Of a stretch of DNA of 64,000 nucleotides, positions 22,491 to 35,120 are shown one piece after another. A program made the translations under genes and the position numbers. Source of the stretch: Dreissena polymorpha (taxonomy: Eukaryota > Mollusca > Bivalvia > Myida > Dreissenidae); NCBI RefSeq assembly GCF_020536995.1, contig NC_068360.1:14868178-14932177 (forward strand). The letters are read 5' to 3'. Below the pieces are notes generated by a model. That model saw only the letters and a list, made by a program, of their open reading frames with translations, was not told the origin of the DNA and did no database searches. Within the stretch, counting starts at the first letter, position 1, and every line of letters begins with the position of its first letter.

Positions 22491-24255
22491 TAACATGTTG
22501 TATTTGTTATGTTATATGGAAACGCTCTGATGTGTTAAGTTTGAAACAAAAGATGTGTATAATCATAATTATGCTTAAAGCAAAAGCTTTGATGTGTTTT
22601 GGATGTGTTTGATGAGGATTAAAAGAAAAGCAGTTATATGATAAAACTTTGATGCATTCTGGTGAAGTTGTATAGACTGGTAAACAAACAGTTTGGGATA
22701 TTATGAGCTTTCATACAATATTAAAAAGGACTATAAATGATTTTTAATATTTGCAATAAGTTTTTTAATTAACATTTTTTTTTGTCCATCGAAGTAAATA
22801 CTGTAAATGGCTATCTGTGATCATATTAAGGCATTTTTATGTAAACTAAGAACGTTTCACTAAAATAGATAATATTTTTATTTTAGACTATTGCCTTACG
22901 TGCTTAATTGAGTTTATTGGTGTTTAATATTATACATACTGTTGCAAGATTTCATTGAAGCATTCTTATTATTATCAATAATTGCAAAAAAAATGCCATT
23001 AGATTTAATTACCATCATTTATAGTTTGGTTTCATTTTTGGTAAACACAGTTTCATTTGATATCATAATTGACTGACGCTGTTTTTTTTTTGGGATCAAT
23101 TCCTGCAGAGGGTGATTGTTCCATTTCAAACATACTGGTTAACATAGTTTATGGAGGAAATACACATATTTCTTGTTTACCTATTATTTTTCTTCATACG
23201 TATTGCATTGAACACGTAAATATGATCAATCATATTTGCTAATATAGTTTTATGTTTCCATATAATACTAGTATTAGGACTACTTGCTTCTGTCAAAACA
23301 AATTTTCTGCCAACTTTGGCAAATAAGTGGTAGAAAAAACAAAACACTTTTTATAAACTACTTCTGCTTACGGTACATATAAGATGCAGAAAAAGGTATA
23401 TAATAAATGTATGATTACAATATTTATGAAGTCTTGGGAACTCCAGGCAAGGCTTTTTGTGTGTAAAAACTTCCAAAAACCAGCTCGACTGATTCGAGTT
23501 CTAGGAACACCATACTATCATAATATTAAATATAAATATATAGATATTGCATGGAAATATATCCATCATCTCATATCAGCATATAGACAGTTGGATGTGA
23601 AACGGTTGTATTTGAAAAAGAATTGATGAGTAGGTACAACATTTTAACACTGATTATTTGTTTGATGTTCATCACATCTATTGTAACCTCCTTATGGTGC
23701 ATTGTAGCCTTCTCATGGTGCATTTTAGCCTCATGATGGTGCATTGTAACCTTCTGATGGTGCAGTTAAGAAGTGCTCTAAAATTAAAAGTGTGATAATT
23801 TTTAGCTGTATTGATTGTTTTAATATACTGACATCTTGATTTTTAATGAGCATATTTTACAAAAACAAATAACAACAATGTGTGTAATAATTGCAAGAAC
23901 ATAAGCAGAACAGAAAAAATCATCTGCAAGTAAAGGAAACTATCCAAAATACAAAATACAATCAATGTATTCTGTTGCAGTTGTATATACGCTAATAAAT
24001 TGATAATTACATTCTGTGTTCGTATAAGTATTATAGATTTTGTGTAAATGTATTGTTATTTTTATATGTTACTTCTTTGATAAATTATTGTGTCAAACAC
24101 AGTTATGTTTTTATTGGTTAAACTACAGTATGACTTTGTTTTTAACATTTTCATGTAAATCTAGTTGTATGTAGCCTGTTCTCATGGAGAGCCCTTACAA
24201 AATATTGTCTTAGTGCCCTTAGTTCCAGATCAGAAGCAAAGTGAAAATGGTTTTT
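22491..24255. other. Glypican 3' flank, probable 3' UTR then intergenic
   Basis: AT-rich. Transcript end not determinable from sequence alone. The 80-codon frame at 23384-23626 has no recognisable domain. Confidence 0.45.
23686..23768 (+). repeat. Short degenerate array, about 26-bp units
   Basis: Three to four units of TTGTAGCCTTCTCATGGTGCA-type sequence (first 20 bases diagnostic), downstream of glypican. Confidence 0.65.
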
Positions 24256-24702
24256 TCTCTTTCCCACTTAGAAGCAAAGTAAAAATGGTTTTATCCCTTT
24301 CCAAATTACAAGCTAAGGGAAAAATGGCTATGTTTAAACAGCATACAACTAGAACAGCCTGCGAGTTACTCGCAATCTGTTCAGGTTTTATGCTGTTTGC
24401 GTAGGGTTAGAAAAAAGCCTTTTAAACTTGAATCTAGTAAGAAAGGTCTTTAATTAAATGTAAATTTATAACTGCGGAAAAATATGTATCAAAGTGGGTT
24501 ATGTAACTACATGTAGCATAAATCCAGAACAGCTTGGGAGTATTTTGCAGTCTGTTATGGTTTTAGATTTTTGCTGCCCAGCAGTATCCGAGGAATGGAA
24601 ATGAAGTTTTTTAAATCAAGTGTGGACGTTCCTTTACTAAATTAGATTTTTTAAGGGAAAATAAACGCTTACAATTCGTATCTGAGCGGGAAATGGTTAA
24701 TT
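24256..24702 (-). mobile_element. Composite of decayed TTAA-B MITE copies
   Basis: Two successive hairpins (near 24330-24400 and 24510-24575), each with the reversed family block, and repeated end-like pieces (CTTTCCCACTTAGAAGCAAA). Looks like one copy inserted in or fused to another, both in minus orientation. Confidence 0.6.
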
Positions 24703-26210
24703 AAGTTGGCTTTATTTTTTAAAGGAAGCAACAGAAAGTTTCTCGCAGTTTCTAATGCTTTATAGTTTCACCTGAAGATGCGTACGTAAAATTTGTTTAA
24801 TAATTTGTCTCTGAAACAATTGTTTTTATTATCAGAAGACATTTTTTGGTCTATATGAAAGGAATAACTTGGTTTGAAGAGCAAGGAAAGCAAACATAAA
24901 AGTTCGAAACAAAAAATGGCCTAGATGCCAGTACTTTAAAGTGTTATAAATATTGTGCATGTGTTGATGAAATATTTGCACATGATTTCCTCATTGAATA
25001 ATGATACAAACTGTTGAATATATAGTTCTGTTTTTATGTTCAAAATATAAATTCAAAGGCCAGTTTTTTTTACTCAGGAAATTTTTCACTTGGCTTGTTT
25101 GTTCTATGTTCTTAATTTGAGCAATATCTAGATTTAGTAAGTTCAAAATAATACATTATATGTTTTAAAAGAAAACATTTGCTGTGAAATAGGACAATGC
25201 CGAAAGTAGACAAATAGTTGTTCTAAAATTAAATATAATGAGTGTGCTATAAGTGTGTCAAAGACACATTTAACTTTCAATGGATGACAATATGTCTTTC
25301 GCTGGTAAATTTTATATGAAAAAACACGGCAGTTAAATCAGCCGTAAAGATTCAGATATCGCTTCTATTTGTAATCTGCAATAAAATATCGACCAAAAGC
25401 ATTGTGTCATGAATCACTAATACTTCACTTGCAATCTGTTATTAAATATTCACAAAAAACATAAAAATTTTGTCATGTAACAAGGGCGGCATGCACAAAC
25501 CTTGTTTTTGAAGGTTTATTTAAGGAGTAACAAATACACATTTTTCTTCAAAGTAAAAAGTGTATAACACAAATCATATATAAACTAACATATTTTTGTG
25601 AACTATTTTTCAATACATGTACCAAGTAAACTCTTTGATGACAATAAACCAAAGAGACTTGGTAATGACGTTTGGTCCCAACATGGCAAATTTTCAGCTA
25701 CAACTTTTGGCAATTGAAACAACAAAGCTGAAGAAAATTTGGACAAAAATATGTCATCATTTGGACAAAAATATGTAATCGTAAATTTGATTGTGTGATC
25801 AACGTGTCCACTTAAAAATCAAATTAAAACACCATTATTTTGAGAAAATCATAAAGTGTAAATTTGCCGCAGTGTGATTAAGGCATACTCTTTATTTTAT
25901 TAGATTCAAGATTAAACATTCATGGTTTCCTACTAAACTCTGTGTCAAGTGTTCTAAATTCTTCATATTCAACTCCATTGTTTCATATTTTGTTATACAT
26001 ATGTATGTAACATAGTATTTTAGTTGTACTTTATGTTGCATGTATAGGCATATAATACCGACAATGTATTGAAATGAAATTTCAATGTGTACAAAGTTGT
26101 TGATTCACTCTTTTTTGCACTTGAACATTCAATGGTGTTTTTGTTACTGTTTCTTTTCTGTGATTGTTGAACATGCAAATGTTCATGTTGTTTTCCTAAC
26201 AATGATCCTA
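24703..26210. other. Intergenic, no feature seen
   Basis: AT-rich between the composite MITE and the 53-bp array. Confidence 0.5.
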
Positions 26211-26787
26211 GATCCCACAGCTATAGGAATTCTGCCATACTTATCTGTTACTTTATTAATGTGGATCCCACAGCTATAGGAATTCTGCCATACTTACCTG
26301 TTACTTTATTAATGTGGATCCCACAGCTATAGAAATTCAGCCATACTGATCTGTTACTTTATTAATGTGGATCTCACAGCTATAGGAATTCAGCCATACT
26401 GATCTGTTACTTTATTAATGTGGATCCCACAGCTATAGAAATTCAGCCATACTGATCTGTTACTTTATTAATGTGGATCCAACAGCTATAGGAATTCAGC
26501 CATACTGATCTGTTACTTTATTAATGTGGATCCCACAGCTATAGGAATTCAGCCATACTGATCTGTTACTTTATCAATGTGGATTCCACAGCTATAGGAA
26601 TTCATCCATACTGATCTGTTACTTTATTAATGTGGATCCCACAGCTATAGGAGGTCAGCCATACTGATCTGTTACTTTATTAATGTGGATCCCACAGTAT
26701 AGGAATTCAGCCTTCCTGATATGTTACTTTATTAATGTGGATCCCACAGCTATAGGAATTCAGCCATACTGATCTGTTACTTAATTA
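26211..26787 (+). repeat. 53-bp minisatellite, about 11 copies
   Basis: Unit GATCCCACAGCTATAGGAAT, TCAGCCATACTGATCTGTTA, CTTTATTAATGTG. High identity between units. Intergenic, between glypican and DNAJC3. Confidence 0.9.
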
Positions 26788-27208
26788 ACAATAGGAGTGG
26801 TGCTGTGGGGCATGCGTTAAATGCATATGCCTAAAGTGCTTTTTCAGATTGGGCTTTTTAGATAATTGATTGTACAATTGTAATTAAAGCAGCCTTTGGT
26901 GAGTTTGGTTCATTATAAGGTGTTAATATTTACATTGCACAGCATGAAATTATTGTTGACATCTTGGACCATGTTCATCCAATCAAACCTTAGGCTTAAA
27001 AGATAATGAATAGACTTACACACATTATAAGATAATTTCTTGTATATATATATGCATGTATATCAGCTATCTATACTCGGTATGTCCTTATCAAGTTTTT
27101 CTTTGTAAGGAATGATTTCACTGTGTGTGGATCCTAACCTACTTAAGATCAACATAACACATATAAGCCAAGCCATGCTCTTGGAAAACATAGCTCACTA
27201 CATGTGTG

Positions 27209-27423
27209 TTAACCCTTTCAGCGCGGGAACCGAATTTTGAAGGCCTTTGCAAACAGTTTGGATCCAGATGAGACGCCACAGAACGTGGCGTCTCATCAGG
27301 ATCCAAACTGTTTGCTATTCTGATAGTATTCTTTGAAAAAAAAATCGAAATAAATGCTAATTTTAGAAATTCAGCAGACGACCTTATAGCCGATGACAAA
27401 TTTCCCAGCATGCAAAGGGTTAA
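27209..27423 (-). mobile_element. TTAA-A MITE inside a Fold-D element
   Basis: TTAA at 27209-27212 and 27420-27423. Flanks read CATGTGTG before and GTATCGTCCCAGATTAGCC after, which join into the normal Fold-D sequence, so it inserted at a TTAA there. Confidence 0.82.
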
Positions 27424-27528
27424 GTATCGTCCCAGATTAGCCTTTGCAGTCCACACAGGCTAGTCAGGGATGATGCTTTCAGCTTTTATGGAATTTTTCA
27501 TTTGAAGAAAGCCTCTTCTAAAGGAAAA

Positions 27529-27725
27529 GGTCGCCGTGGTGTAGTGGATATGGTGTCTGCCTAGCGACATGGAGGTCACAGGTTTTATTCCCACTGTGGG
27601 ATCGTTCTTTAGTTCTCCCCCAGAGACACCTAGTACTGGTTCTAGTCCCAGGAAACGGACTCAAGAGCGTATATATAAGCCTTAGGCTTTCGATGCAATC
27701 TAGGTAAAATAAATAAGTTGAAATT
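27529..27725 (+). mobile_element. tRNA-derived SINE with target duplication
   Basis: GGTCGCCGTGGTGTAGTGGA, box B CACAGGTTTTATTCCCAC, body AGTACTGGTTCTAGTCCCAG, tail GTAAAATAAATAAG. Flanked by AAAGGAAAA at 27520-27528 and 27726-27734. Inserted into a Fold-D element. Confidence 0.85.
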
Positions 27726-27751
27726 AAAGGAAAATGAAGTCTAGTCGGAAA

Positions 27752-28042
27752 ATGTGGTCTCAGATCAGCCTGTGTAGACTTTGTCTCAGATCAGCCTGTG
27801 TAGACTTGGTCTCAGATCAGCCTGTGTAGACTTGGTCTCAGATCAGCCTGTGTAGACCTTGTCTCAGATCAGCCTGTGTAGACATGGTCTCAGATCAGCC
27901 TGTATAGACTTGGTCTCAGATCAGCCTGTGTAGACTTTGTCTAAGAACAGCCTGTGTAGACTTGGTCTCAGATCAGCCTGTGTAGACTTGGTCTCAGATC
28001 AGCCTGTGTAGACTTGGTCTCAGATCAGCCTGTGTAGACTTT
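27752..28042 (+). repeat. 26-bp minisatellite from a Fold-D hairpin, about 11 copies
   Basis: Unit GATCAGCCTGTGTAGACTTG + GTCTCA. It grows from the distal hairpin of the nested Fold-D copy at 27160. Confidence 0.9.
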
Positions 28043-28410
28043 TGAAGATGGATAAGGATATTGATATTTTTACTATTCTCATATTTTAGAACTATTGCAG
28101 TCAGTTTCTATAAGTGTTTTGGACAAAAGTACACTGGGCAAAAATTAGATCCATTAATGTTTTACTAAAATTGTATGTCAGTAAATGATAACAATATACC
28201 ATATCTTGTTTGTTTGTTTGTGTTTGATTGATTGTTTGAATGTGGACATGTAGAACATGTGTCATTTGTGTAAAATGAAATCAGCTGATGTCTTTCATTT
28301 ATCATTCATAATTATATTAATTACTATTTTGCATGCTTTGCTAAGATGGTGCAGAGTATATGACTGATGGATAAAACTGCATTCACTTCTAAAATTGTAA
28401 GAAAATTGAT

Positions 28411-29356
28411 TATAAACTAATCATCAACTATATCCTAGGTCTGACTGTAAACTAATCATCAACTATATCCTAGGTCTGACTGTAAACTAATCATCAACTA
28501 TAACCAAGTTTCTGACTGCAAACTATTCATCAACTATACCCTAGGTTTTTTACTTTAAACTAATCATCAACTATACACTAGGTTTCTAACTGTAAACTAT
28601 TCATCAACTATACACTAGGTTTCTAAATGTAAACTATTCATCAACGATACACTAGGTTTCTAACTGTAAACTATTCATCAACTATACACTAGGTTTCTAA
28701 CTGTAAACTATTCATCAACTATACACTAGGTTTCTAACTGTAAACTATTCATCAACTATACACTAGGTTTCTAACTGTAAACTATTCATCAACTATACAC
28801 TAGGTTTCTAACTGTAAACTATTCATCAACTATACACTAGGTTTCTAACTGTAAACTATTCATCAACTATACACTAGGTTTCTAACTGTAAACTATTCAT
28901 CAACTATACACTAGGTTTCTAACTGTAAACTATTCATCAACTATACACTAGGTTTCTAACTGTAAACTAATCATCAACTATACACTAGGTTTCTAACTGT
29001 AAACTATTCATCAACTATACACTAGGTTTCTAACTCTAAACTATTCATCAACTATACACTAGGTTTCTAACTCTAAACTATTCATCAACTATACACTAGG
29101 TTTCTAACTGTAAACTATTCATCAACTATACACTAGGTTTCTAACTGTAAACTATTCATCAACTATACACTAGGTTTCTAACTCTAAACTATTCATCAAC
29201 TATACACTAGGTTTCTAACTCTAAACTATTCATCAACTATACACTAGGTTTCTAACTCTAAACTATTCATCAACTATACACTAGGTTTCTAACTCTAAAC
29301 TATTCATCAACTATACACTAGGTTTCTAACTCTAAACTATTCATCAACTATACCCT
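28411..29356 (+). repeat. 37-bp minisatellite, about 25 copies
   Basis: Unit CTAGGTTTCTAACTGTAAAC + TATTCATCAACTATACA. The core is almost invariant; two subtypes (AACTGTAAAC and AACTCTAAAC) occur in blocks, showing block amplification. Confidence 0.92.
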
Positions 29357-30623
29357 TGATTTTTGAGATTACTATTCAACAACTACATGTAGGTCACAAC
29401 TGATGATGCTAACATATCATTTTAATTTAAATGAAGCATTATTTTTTTGTCTGGACCTATGTTCTTATGGACTTCACTTCTGTTTTGTGATGCATTATTT
29501 GATTTAAAAAAAACACGCTTTTAGTGGTTTAAAAAAATCGTTTCCAGCTTTTATTCATTGTGTATTTGATTTTATTCTTGTTTAAAAAGTTAATGTTTTT
29601 AGACACTTTATAGTATATCTATAAAGCCACATGTTCACATGTCATATCTGTTAAGTCATATTTTAAACAGAAGAATGACGTTTTTTATCATAATGTTAAT
29701 ACAAGTCACAAACAAATATATCTTAAACGTGTTACATATGTTTGTATTACCAATTTATATTTGCAAGGAAGATAATAAAATGTTTTTTTTTCTTTTTTTA
29801 TGATCTGTAAAACTGATTTTGTTGCCATACAAATGATAAAATATTGCATTATTTTTAGTTGATATTTCATTGTTTTTAATTTTCTTGCGTCAAAGTCAAC
29901 ATTTAAGAGTTTAAATGTGTTTAAGTTTCACTTTAGTTTGAATTAAAAAACTTAAGTAATTAATTAAATGCTGCTTAAAAATAATTTCAAGATAAATTCA
30001 TTATGATCTTTTTTTCTACACATAAGTTTTTAATGAGGATTAATTATTTTTATAAAATTGAAGATTTTAATGGTTGTCTCTTAGAATTTATTACTTACAA
30101 AACTTTATATAAATTATATGTTTACAGAATATTTTTTAATTAAAGGAAAGGCTGCAAAATCATTATTATTCATGTGATATTAATTGTTGTGTATTTTGTG
30201 GGTGGAAAGAATCACCGATTTAACGCAAACACATAGGAAAATAACCACTTATTACTAAAAAAAAATTTGCAAAGTCTGAAATCCACGATCTTTATGTGTC
30301 CACGAAATTTTGATTTTCTGAAGAAAAAAAAAACACCTAAATTTTATGTTGACGAAGATAAATGATTTTACAGTAATAATTTGATCCGATTTGAAGAACT
30401 ATTATTTTGAACCGCTTGTTTAAATATTAAATGTTGTGACAGTAAATTATTTCTTGTGCTATTATTAGTTTGTAATTACATGTACATTTGCAGTAAACAA
30501 CAAAAAGAACATCATTCAATGTGTTATTATGAATTAAGCTTATTAATATAAAGTTATAAAAAAGCTTTGTTTTGTTATTTATCAATTTATCCTTTCCAAC
30601 TTATTGAATAGACGTCTGGTGCT
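29357..30623. other. Intergenic, no feature seen
   Basis: Very AT-rich stretch with no recognised repeats. Confidence 0.5.
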
Positions 30624-30842
30624 CTACTTGAGTCGTGTTTTGAGAAAACTGGGCATAATGTATGTGCGTAAAGTGTCGTCCCAGATTAGACACTACAGTT
30701 TTAGGACATTTTTCGTTTAAATGAAGTCAAATATCAAATTTGGGCGGAATGTGTTGTCCCTGTGCAGACTGCACAGGCTAATCTGGGACGACACTTAACG
30801 CACATGCATTATGCCCAGTTTTCTCAGAACAGGACTCAACTT
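30624..30842. mobile_element. Fold-D foldback element
   Basis: Begins CTTGAGTCGTGTTTTGAGAA and ends TTCTCAGAACAGGACTCAAC; the left inner hairpin is partly deleted. Confidence 0.75.
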
Positions 30843-30849
30843 CATGAAA

Positions 30850-31100
30850 TGTTTGAGCCTTGTTCCTGGAGACTTGATGCATGTCCGCAGTGTCATTCCA
30901 GATTAGCCAGTGTAATCTGCACAGGCTAATCAGGGACAGCACTTTCCTGCTGGACAGTCCGACTGGATTTTCTTTAAGAGACTTATAAAATCTATGAAGT
31001 GGGAGGGTATCCCTGATTAGCCTGTGTGGACTGCACAGGCTAATCTTAGACATTTTTCGCACATGCATTAGGCCCTGTTTTTCCTGAGTCAGGTTTGTTT
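30850..31100. mobile_element. Fold-D foldback element, second copy in tandem
   Basis: Adjacent to the copy at 30624, separated by under 10 bases; both inner hairpins are present. Ends GCATTAGGCCCTGTTTTTCC. Confidence 0.72.
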
Positions 31101-31120
31101 TACAAAAAATGCAGTTTCCC

Positions 31121-31323
31121 TTAACCCTTTGCATGCTGGGATATTTGTCGTCTGCTAAAATGTCGTCTGCTGATTTTCTAAAATTAGCCATTTCTTCGAT
31201 TTTTCTCAAACAATACTATCAGAATAGCAAACAGTTTAGATCCTGATGTTCGGTGGCGTCTCATCTGGATCAAAACTGTTTGCAAAGGCCTTCAAAATTC
31301 GGTTCCAGCGCTTAAAGGGTTAA
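31121..31323 (+). mobile_element. TTAA-A MITE with damaged palindrome
   Basis: TTAA at 31121-31124 and 31320-31323. The left arm of the central palindrome has lost about 12 bases (GATCCTGATGTTCGGTGGCG). Confidence 0.8.
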
Positions 31324-32427
31324 CTTTCTATGCACATTTCATGGTTGTACCTCTACAGGGAAGGGTTATATTGGGAGTCACTCTGTCAATCAGTTAGTTA
31401 GTTTGTAGAGTTAACTTCTTCCATATTTCTCAAATGAATTAAGTGAAACTTAAAATATACCATCATTATAAAGTCTGGATGTGCAGGACACTTCATTTGC
31501 AGTGGTGCCAACTATCCTGAGTTTTGTGTAGATTGTGTATGCGTATTTTGCACACAAAAATGTATGAATGGTACTTTTTTATCTCCATCAAAATACGTGA
31601 GACACGAGGATAATAAGTAAACAAGTGGACTTACTTTTTTTTAATTAAATGTCTTTTATCTTTACATTTCATAATAAACATACAGAATAAAGTTAACAAA
31701 TCTCTAAAAACCAAACTATACATGTGACCAAGCACTTGCAATTCAAGTATACATATTGATAATTTATCAAACAAGGGTCAAGCATAAAACTGGTGTTAAT
31801 GATGTCGAAAATATTAAAATGATACAACAATTTCATGCTTAACCCTTCATATCTACTTTCACCCATCACAAATAAACTTTTTACCTCACAATCATATGGA
31901 CTCTTATCTTAGGAAAAACATGTAAGCCAAAAATGATGTATACACTCACTCCACGGTAACAAACTTTGTGAAAATGAACAAGTAGATCATATAATAAAGA
32001 ATTTAATTCACGAGTGATCATAGAAAAATACTGTATAACAGTGGACATATCAAGAATTTTCACTGTTTGAAACAGGGAATTGTTAGTTTAAATTCACTGA
32101 TATTTCTCCATAAACCACCGGAAACCATGAAAAAATAATGTGTTAGTAATTAAAAACAAATGTTCCATTCTGAGCTCTTTACGAACACCCAAATATTTCT
32201 TTCAGGTATGAACAAACACAGTGTATCATGAAACGTGAATATATACATCATCATCTTTCATTCTAAAATTAATCGAAAGGCATACGTTAACAACAAAGTA
32301 CATAAATGAGACCAGCACAACATGAATTGTGTGTGTAGAAGATGGACAGTAAAAAGAAAACATTAAACTGAAGAGTGCTTGCCAAAACATATTTCTTGTC
32401 CAACACATTAAATTCAAAAACAACAAG
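31324..32427. other. Intergenic, no feature seen
   Basis: No homology or repeat structure recognised. Confidence 0.5.
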
Positions 32428-33142
32428 GGCTGTTTGTAAAACATGCATACCACCCATATGGGCTGTCAGTTGTAGTGGCAGCCATTGTGTGAATACCTTT
32501 TTTGTCACTGTGACCTTGACCTTTTACCTAGTGACTTATATCAATAGGGGTCATCTGCCAGTCATGATCAATGTACCTATGAAGATTCATGATCCTAGGC
32601 GTAAGCTTTCTTGTGATATCATCCGGAAACCATTTTACTGTGTCAAGTCAACGTGACCTTGACCTTTGATCTAGTGACCTGAAAATCAATAGGAGTTATC
32701 TGCGAGTCATGGTCTATGTACAGACTAAGTTTCATGATCCTAGGCATAAGCGTTCTCAAGTTATCATCCGGAAACCATTTTACTGGTTCGAGTCACAGTG
32801 ACCTTGACCTTTGACCTAGTGACCTGAAAATCAATAGGGTCATCTGCGAGTCATGATCAAAGTACATATTAAGTTTCATGATCCTAGACATTAGCGTTCT
32901 TGAGTTATCTTCCGGAAACCATTTTACTGTGTCGAGTCATTGTGACCTTGACCTTTGACCTAGTGACCTGAAAATCAATAGGGGTCATCTGCGAGTCATG
33001 ATCAATGAACATAAGTTTCATGATCCTAGGCGTAAGCATTCATGAGTTATCATCGGGAAACCATTCGGTGGACGGACGGACAGACCAATCTACCGACATG
33101 AGCAAAACAATTTACCCCCTCTTCTTTGAAGGGGGGCATAAA
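32428..33142 (+). repeat. ~142-bp x 4 repeat with TGACCTTGACC motifs
   Basis: Units contain GTGACCTTGACCTTTGACCT, AGTGACCTGAAAATCAATAG, GGTCATCTGCGAGTCATGAT and TCATGATCCTAGGCGTAAGC. It ends GGTGGACGGACGGACAGACC and a GGGGGGCATAAAAA terminus. Intergenic, downstream of both genes. Confidence 0.82.
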
Positions 33143-34971
33143 AATACTGGCAGATTCCAAAATATTTGATTTTCTACTAATTTTTAACAGTTTGATTTTT
33201 AACAAACAACAACAATAAACAAATGATAGCTTAATGTTCTTAAACTCCCTTAATGCATTTGAATTTCCTTATTTCAATTTTCACCAATGATAAAAAATAA
33301 TAAAAACTCCATGACACCAGAGTTGGATTACTAACTGTCGATGCAAAAACTTCAATTTTACCTCAGGTATATTTCACATGCAATTTCTTGCATAGAATGA
33401 TACAATTAAATCAATCGTACATAACTTATATATATGCATATATCATATATCATTTATCATAAAAACACTTGTAAACCACTTTAGATTTGAGTAGCAAGTT
33501 ATTTCCATACTTCAAACAAGTATTCCAATCATTTTTATGAAAATAATTAATAACATATTTGTTATAAAGTAAGTTAGAATAATTCTTATTCCTCAAATAA
33601 GACTAGATTGGTTGCACTAATATGTAAATAGCATATGTATTACATATTACATATTGGACGCATTACAGGTTATAAGTTTTAAATTTATTTATCAAATATA
33701 TTTGAGTTATAGTAGTAACAACAGAGTTGTACTAAATTGTTCCCACACTTCAAAATAGGCTCAACAAACAATGTTGTGTGTTCTTAAACATTTACAATTG
33801 TTTGAGACAGTACAAATACTTGTGAAAATTGTATGGGTATTCTAGCGAAGAAAAACAACACAAAATAACCTAGCCTGGCTATTCTGATGGTTTGGAATTC
33901 ATAGTTAATACATGAAAGTCAATGAAAACTAAGAACATTACTTATCAAAGTACATTCATTGCCATAATTTCATATAAATTATTAATGTAAAGACAACAAT
34001 AACAAGAACGTCATTTGAAAAAAGTGTACATGATATGGAAATACTGACTTCATTGCTTCAAGTGAATGCTGCATTATGATTTGAAAATTACTTCACTTGA
34101 CCTGCTTTTTATGTACCATGAACTCACAACATATGCAAATTAAAACATAAATATTCATAACCGTACTACTTTTTGCTAAAATAGTTATCAAGTCACATAT
34201 GCACAAATCTGAGCTTTTTTCATTCCTAGATAGCGTAAGACGTCATTGTTTTACACAATTATCAATGAGATTGCGTTTGATAAAAAATGAAATGAAAAGA
34301 CTATGCCTTCTAATAATTGAATTGCATTTTTTTGCATTTAATAGGTGCATGAATACAAGGACAAATTATGCCGAATGTATCCATTAACGCTGTCTGTGTT
34401 TATGCAAATGTAAATCAGATATAGATCTTTCACACGCAGTCAGAACTTTTGACATGCGTAGGTTAATTTCAACTTTGTAAAATGCATAAGTATCGTAACA
34501 TACAATACTTGAGCTTAATAATTTGTTAGAACTTTGAAGATGAACTATTTAAAATAACTACAAATAGCCTCTTTGTTGGCAGATTTGCATCACTGTAATG
34601 GAATGCAACCCGAAATTTAAGGGGAAAAAAGGACCAGGACAGATAGTTGAGATGCCAGCATTTTTAAGACTATAATGCAATCTGCATTGCAAGATGTATA
34701 CATGCCTATCTAGGAATAAGTTGCACATTATTGATAAATTTTAGAGGCAAAAAATAAATTATAAAACATGTCTGTGTAATGTAAATAATCAACTTAACAT
34801 TCTTTATCAAATTGCAAAACTTTCTACAGAACTCAAAACATTTTTCCAAATTGTAAAAACTATAGTATCACATATATAGTTAGCAGGCATTAGCGCTGGT
34901 ATCAGACAAATCTCTCTGAGTAACAGATGAAGTGAACACTTAATATCACAGATAGACCACTGGCGGCGGGC
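33143..34971. other. DNAJC3 3' flank, includes probable 3' UTR
   Basis: AT-rich, unique. The DNAJC3 3' UTR must begin at 34971 on the minus strand; its end is not evident. Confidence 0.5.
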
Positions 34972-35120
34972 TCAGTTGAAGTGAAATTTGAAGTTGAATC
35001 CTTGGCCCCCGTGCCCAAAGGGATTGAATCCCTGCCCAAATGGATTGCCGCCCCAGTTCCCTTGTTGTTGTTGTTCAGGGTCTAAGGGATCTTCGCCATT
35101 GTCATACTTTGAACGCTTTT
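34972..35120 (-). CDS. DNAJC3: DNAJC3 exon 12, C terminus and stop
   Basis: Two bases complete Glu, then KRSKYDNGEDPLDPEQQQQG, a Gly/Asn/Pro/Phe-rich region and FNFKFHFN before TGA at 34974-34972. The ending agrees with the human FRFKFHFN. No KDEL-like signal is present, as usual for this family. Confidence 0.95.

Larger units (their letters stand above)
27160..27795. mobile_element. Nested stack: Fold-D with TTAA-A and SINE insertions
   Basis: A Fold-D copy begins near 27160 (CATGCTCTTGGAAAACATAG). It is split by TTAA-A at 27209-27423 and again by a SINE at 27529-27725 flanked by AAAGGAAAA repeats. Its distal hairpin has turned into the 26-base array that follows. Confidence 0.68.

Noticed and set aside
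23384-23626. 80-codon frame downstream of glypican
   Set aside because: No recognisable domain, AT-driven composition, and it lies in the probable 3' flank.
30778-31209. 143-codon minus-strand frame, the longest in the window
   Set aside because: It crosses a Fold-D element and the start of a TTAA-A MITE; its peptide is the translation of those repeats.
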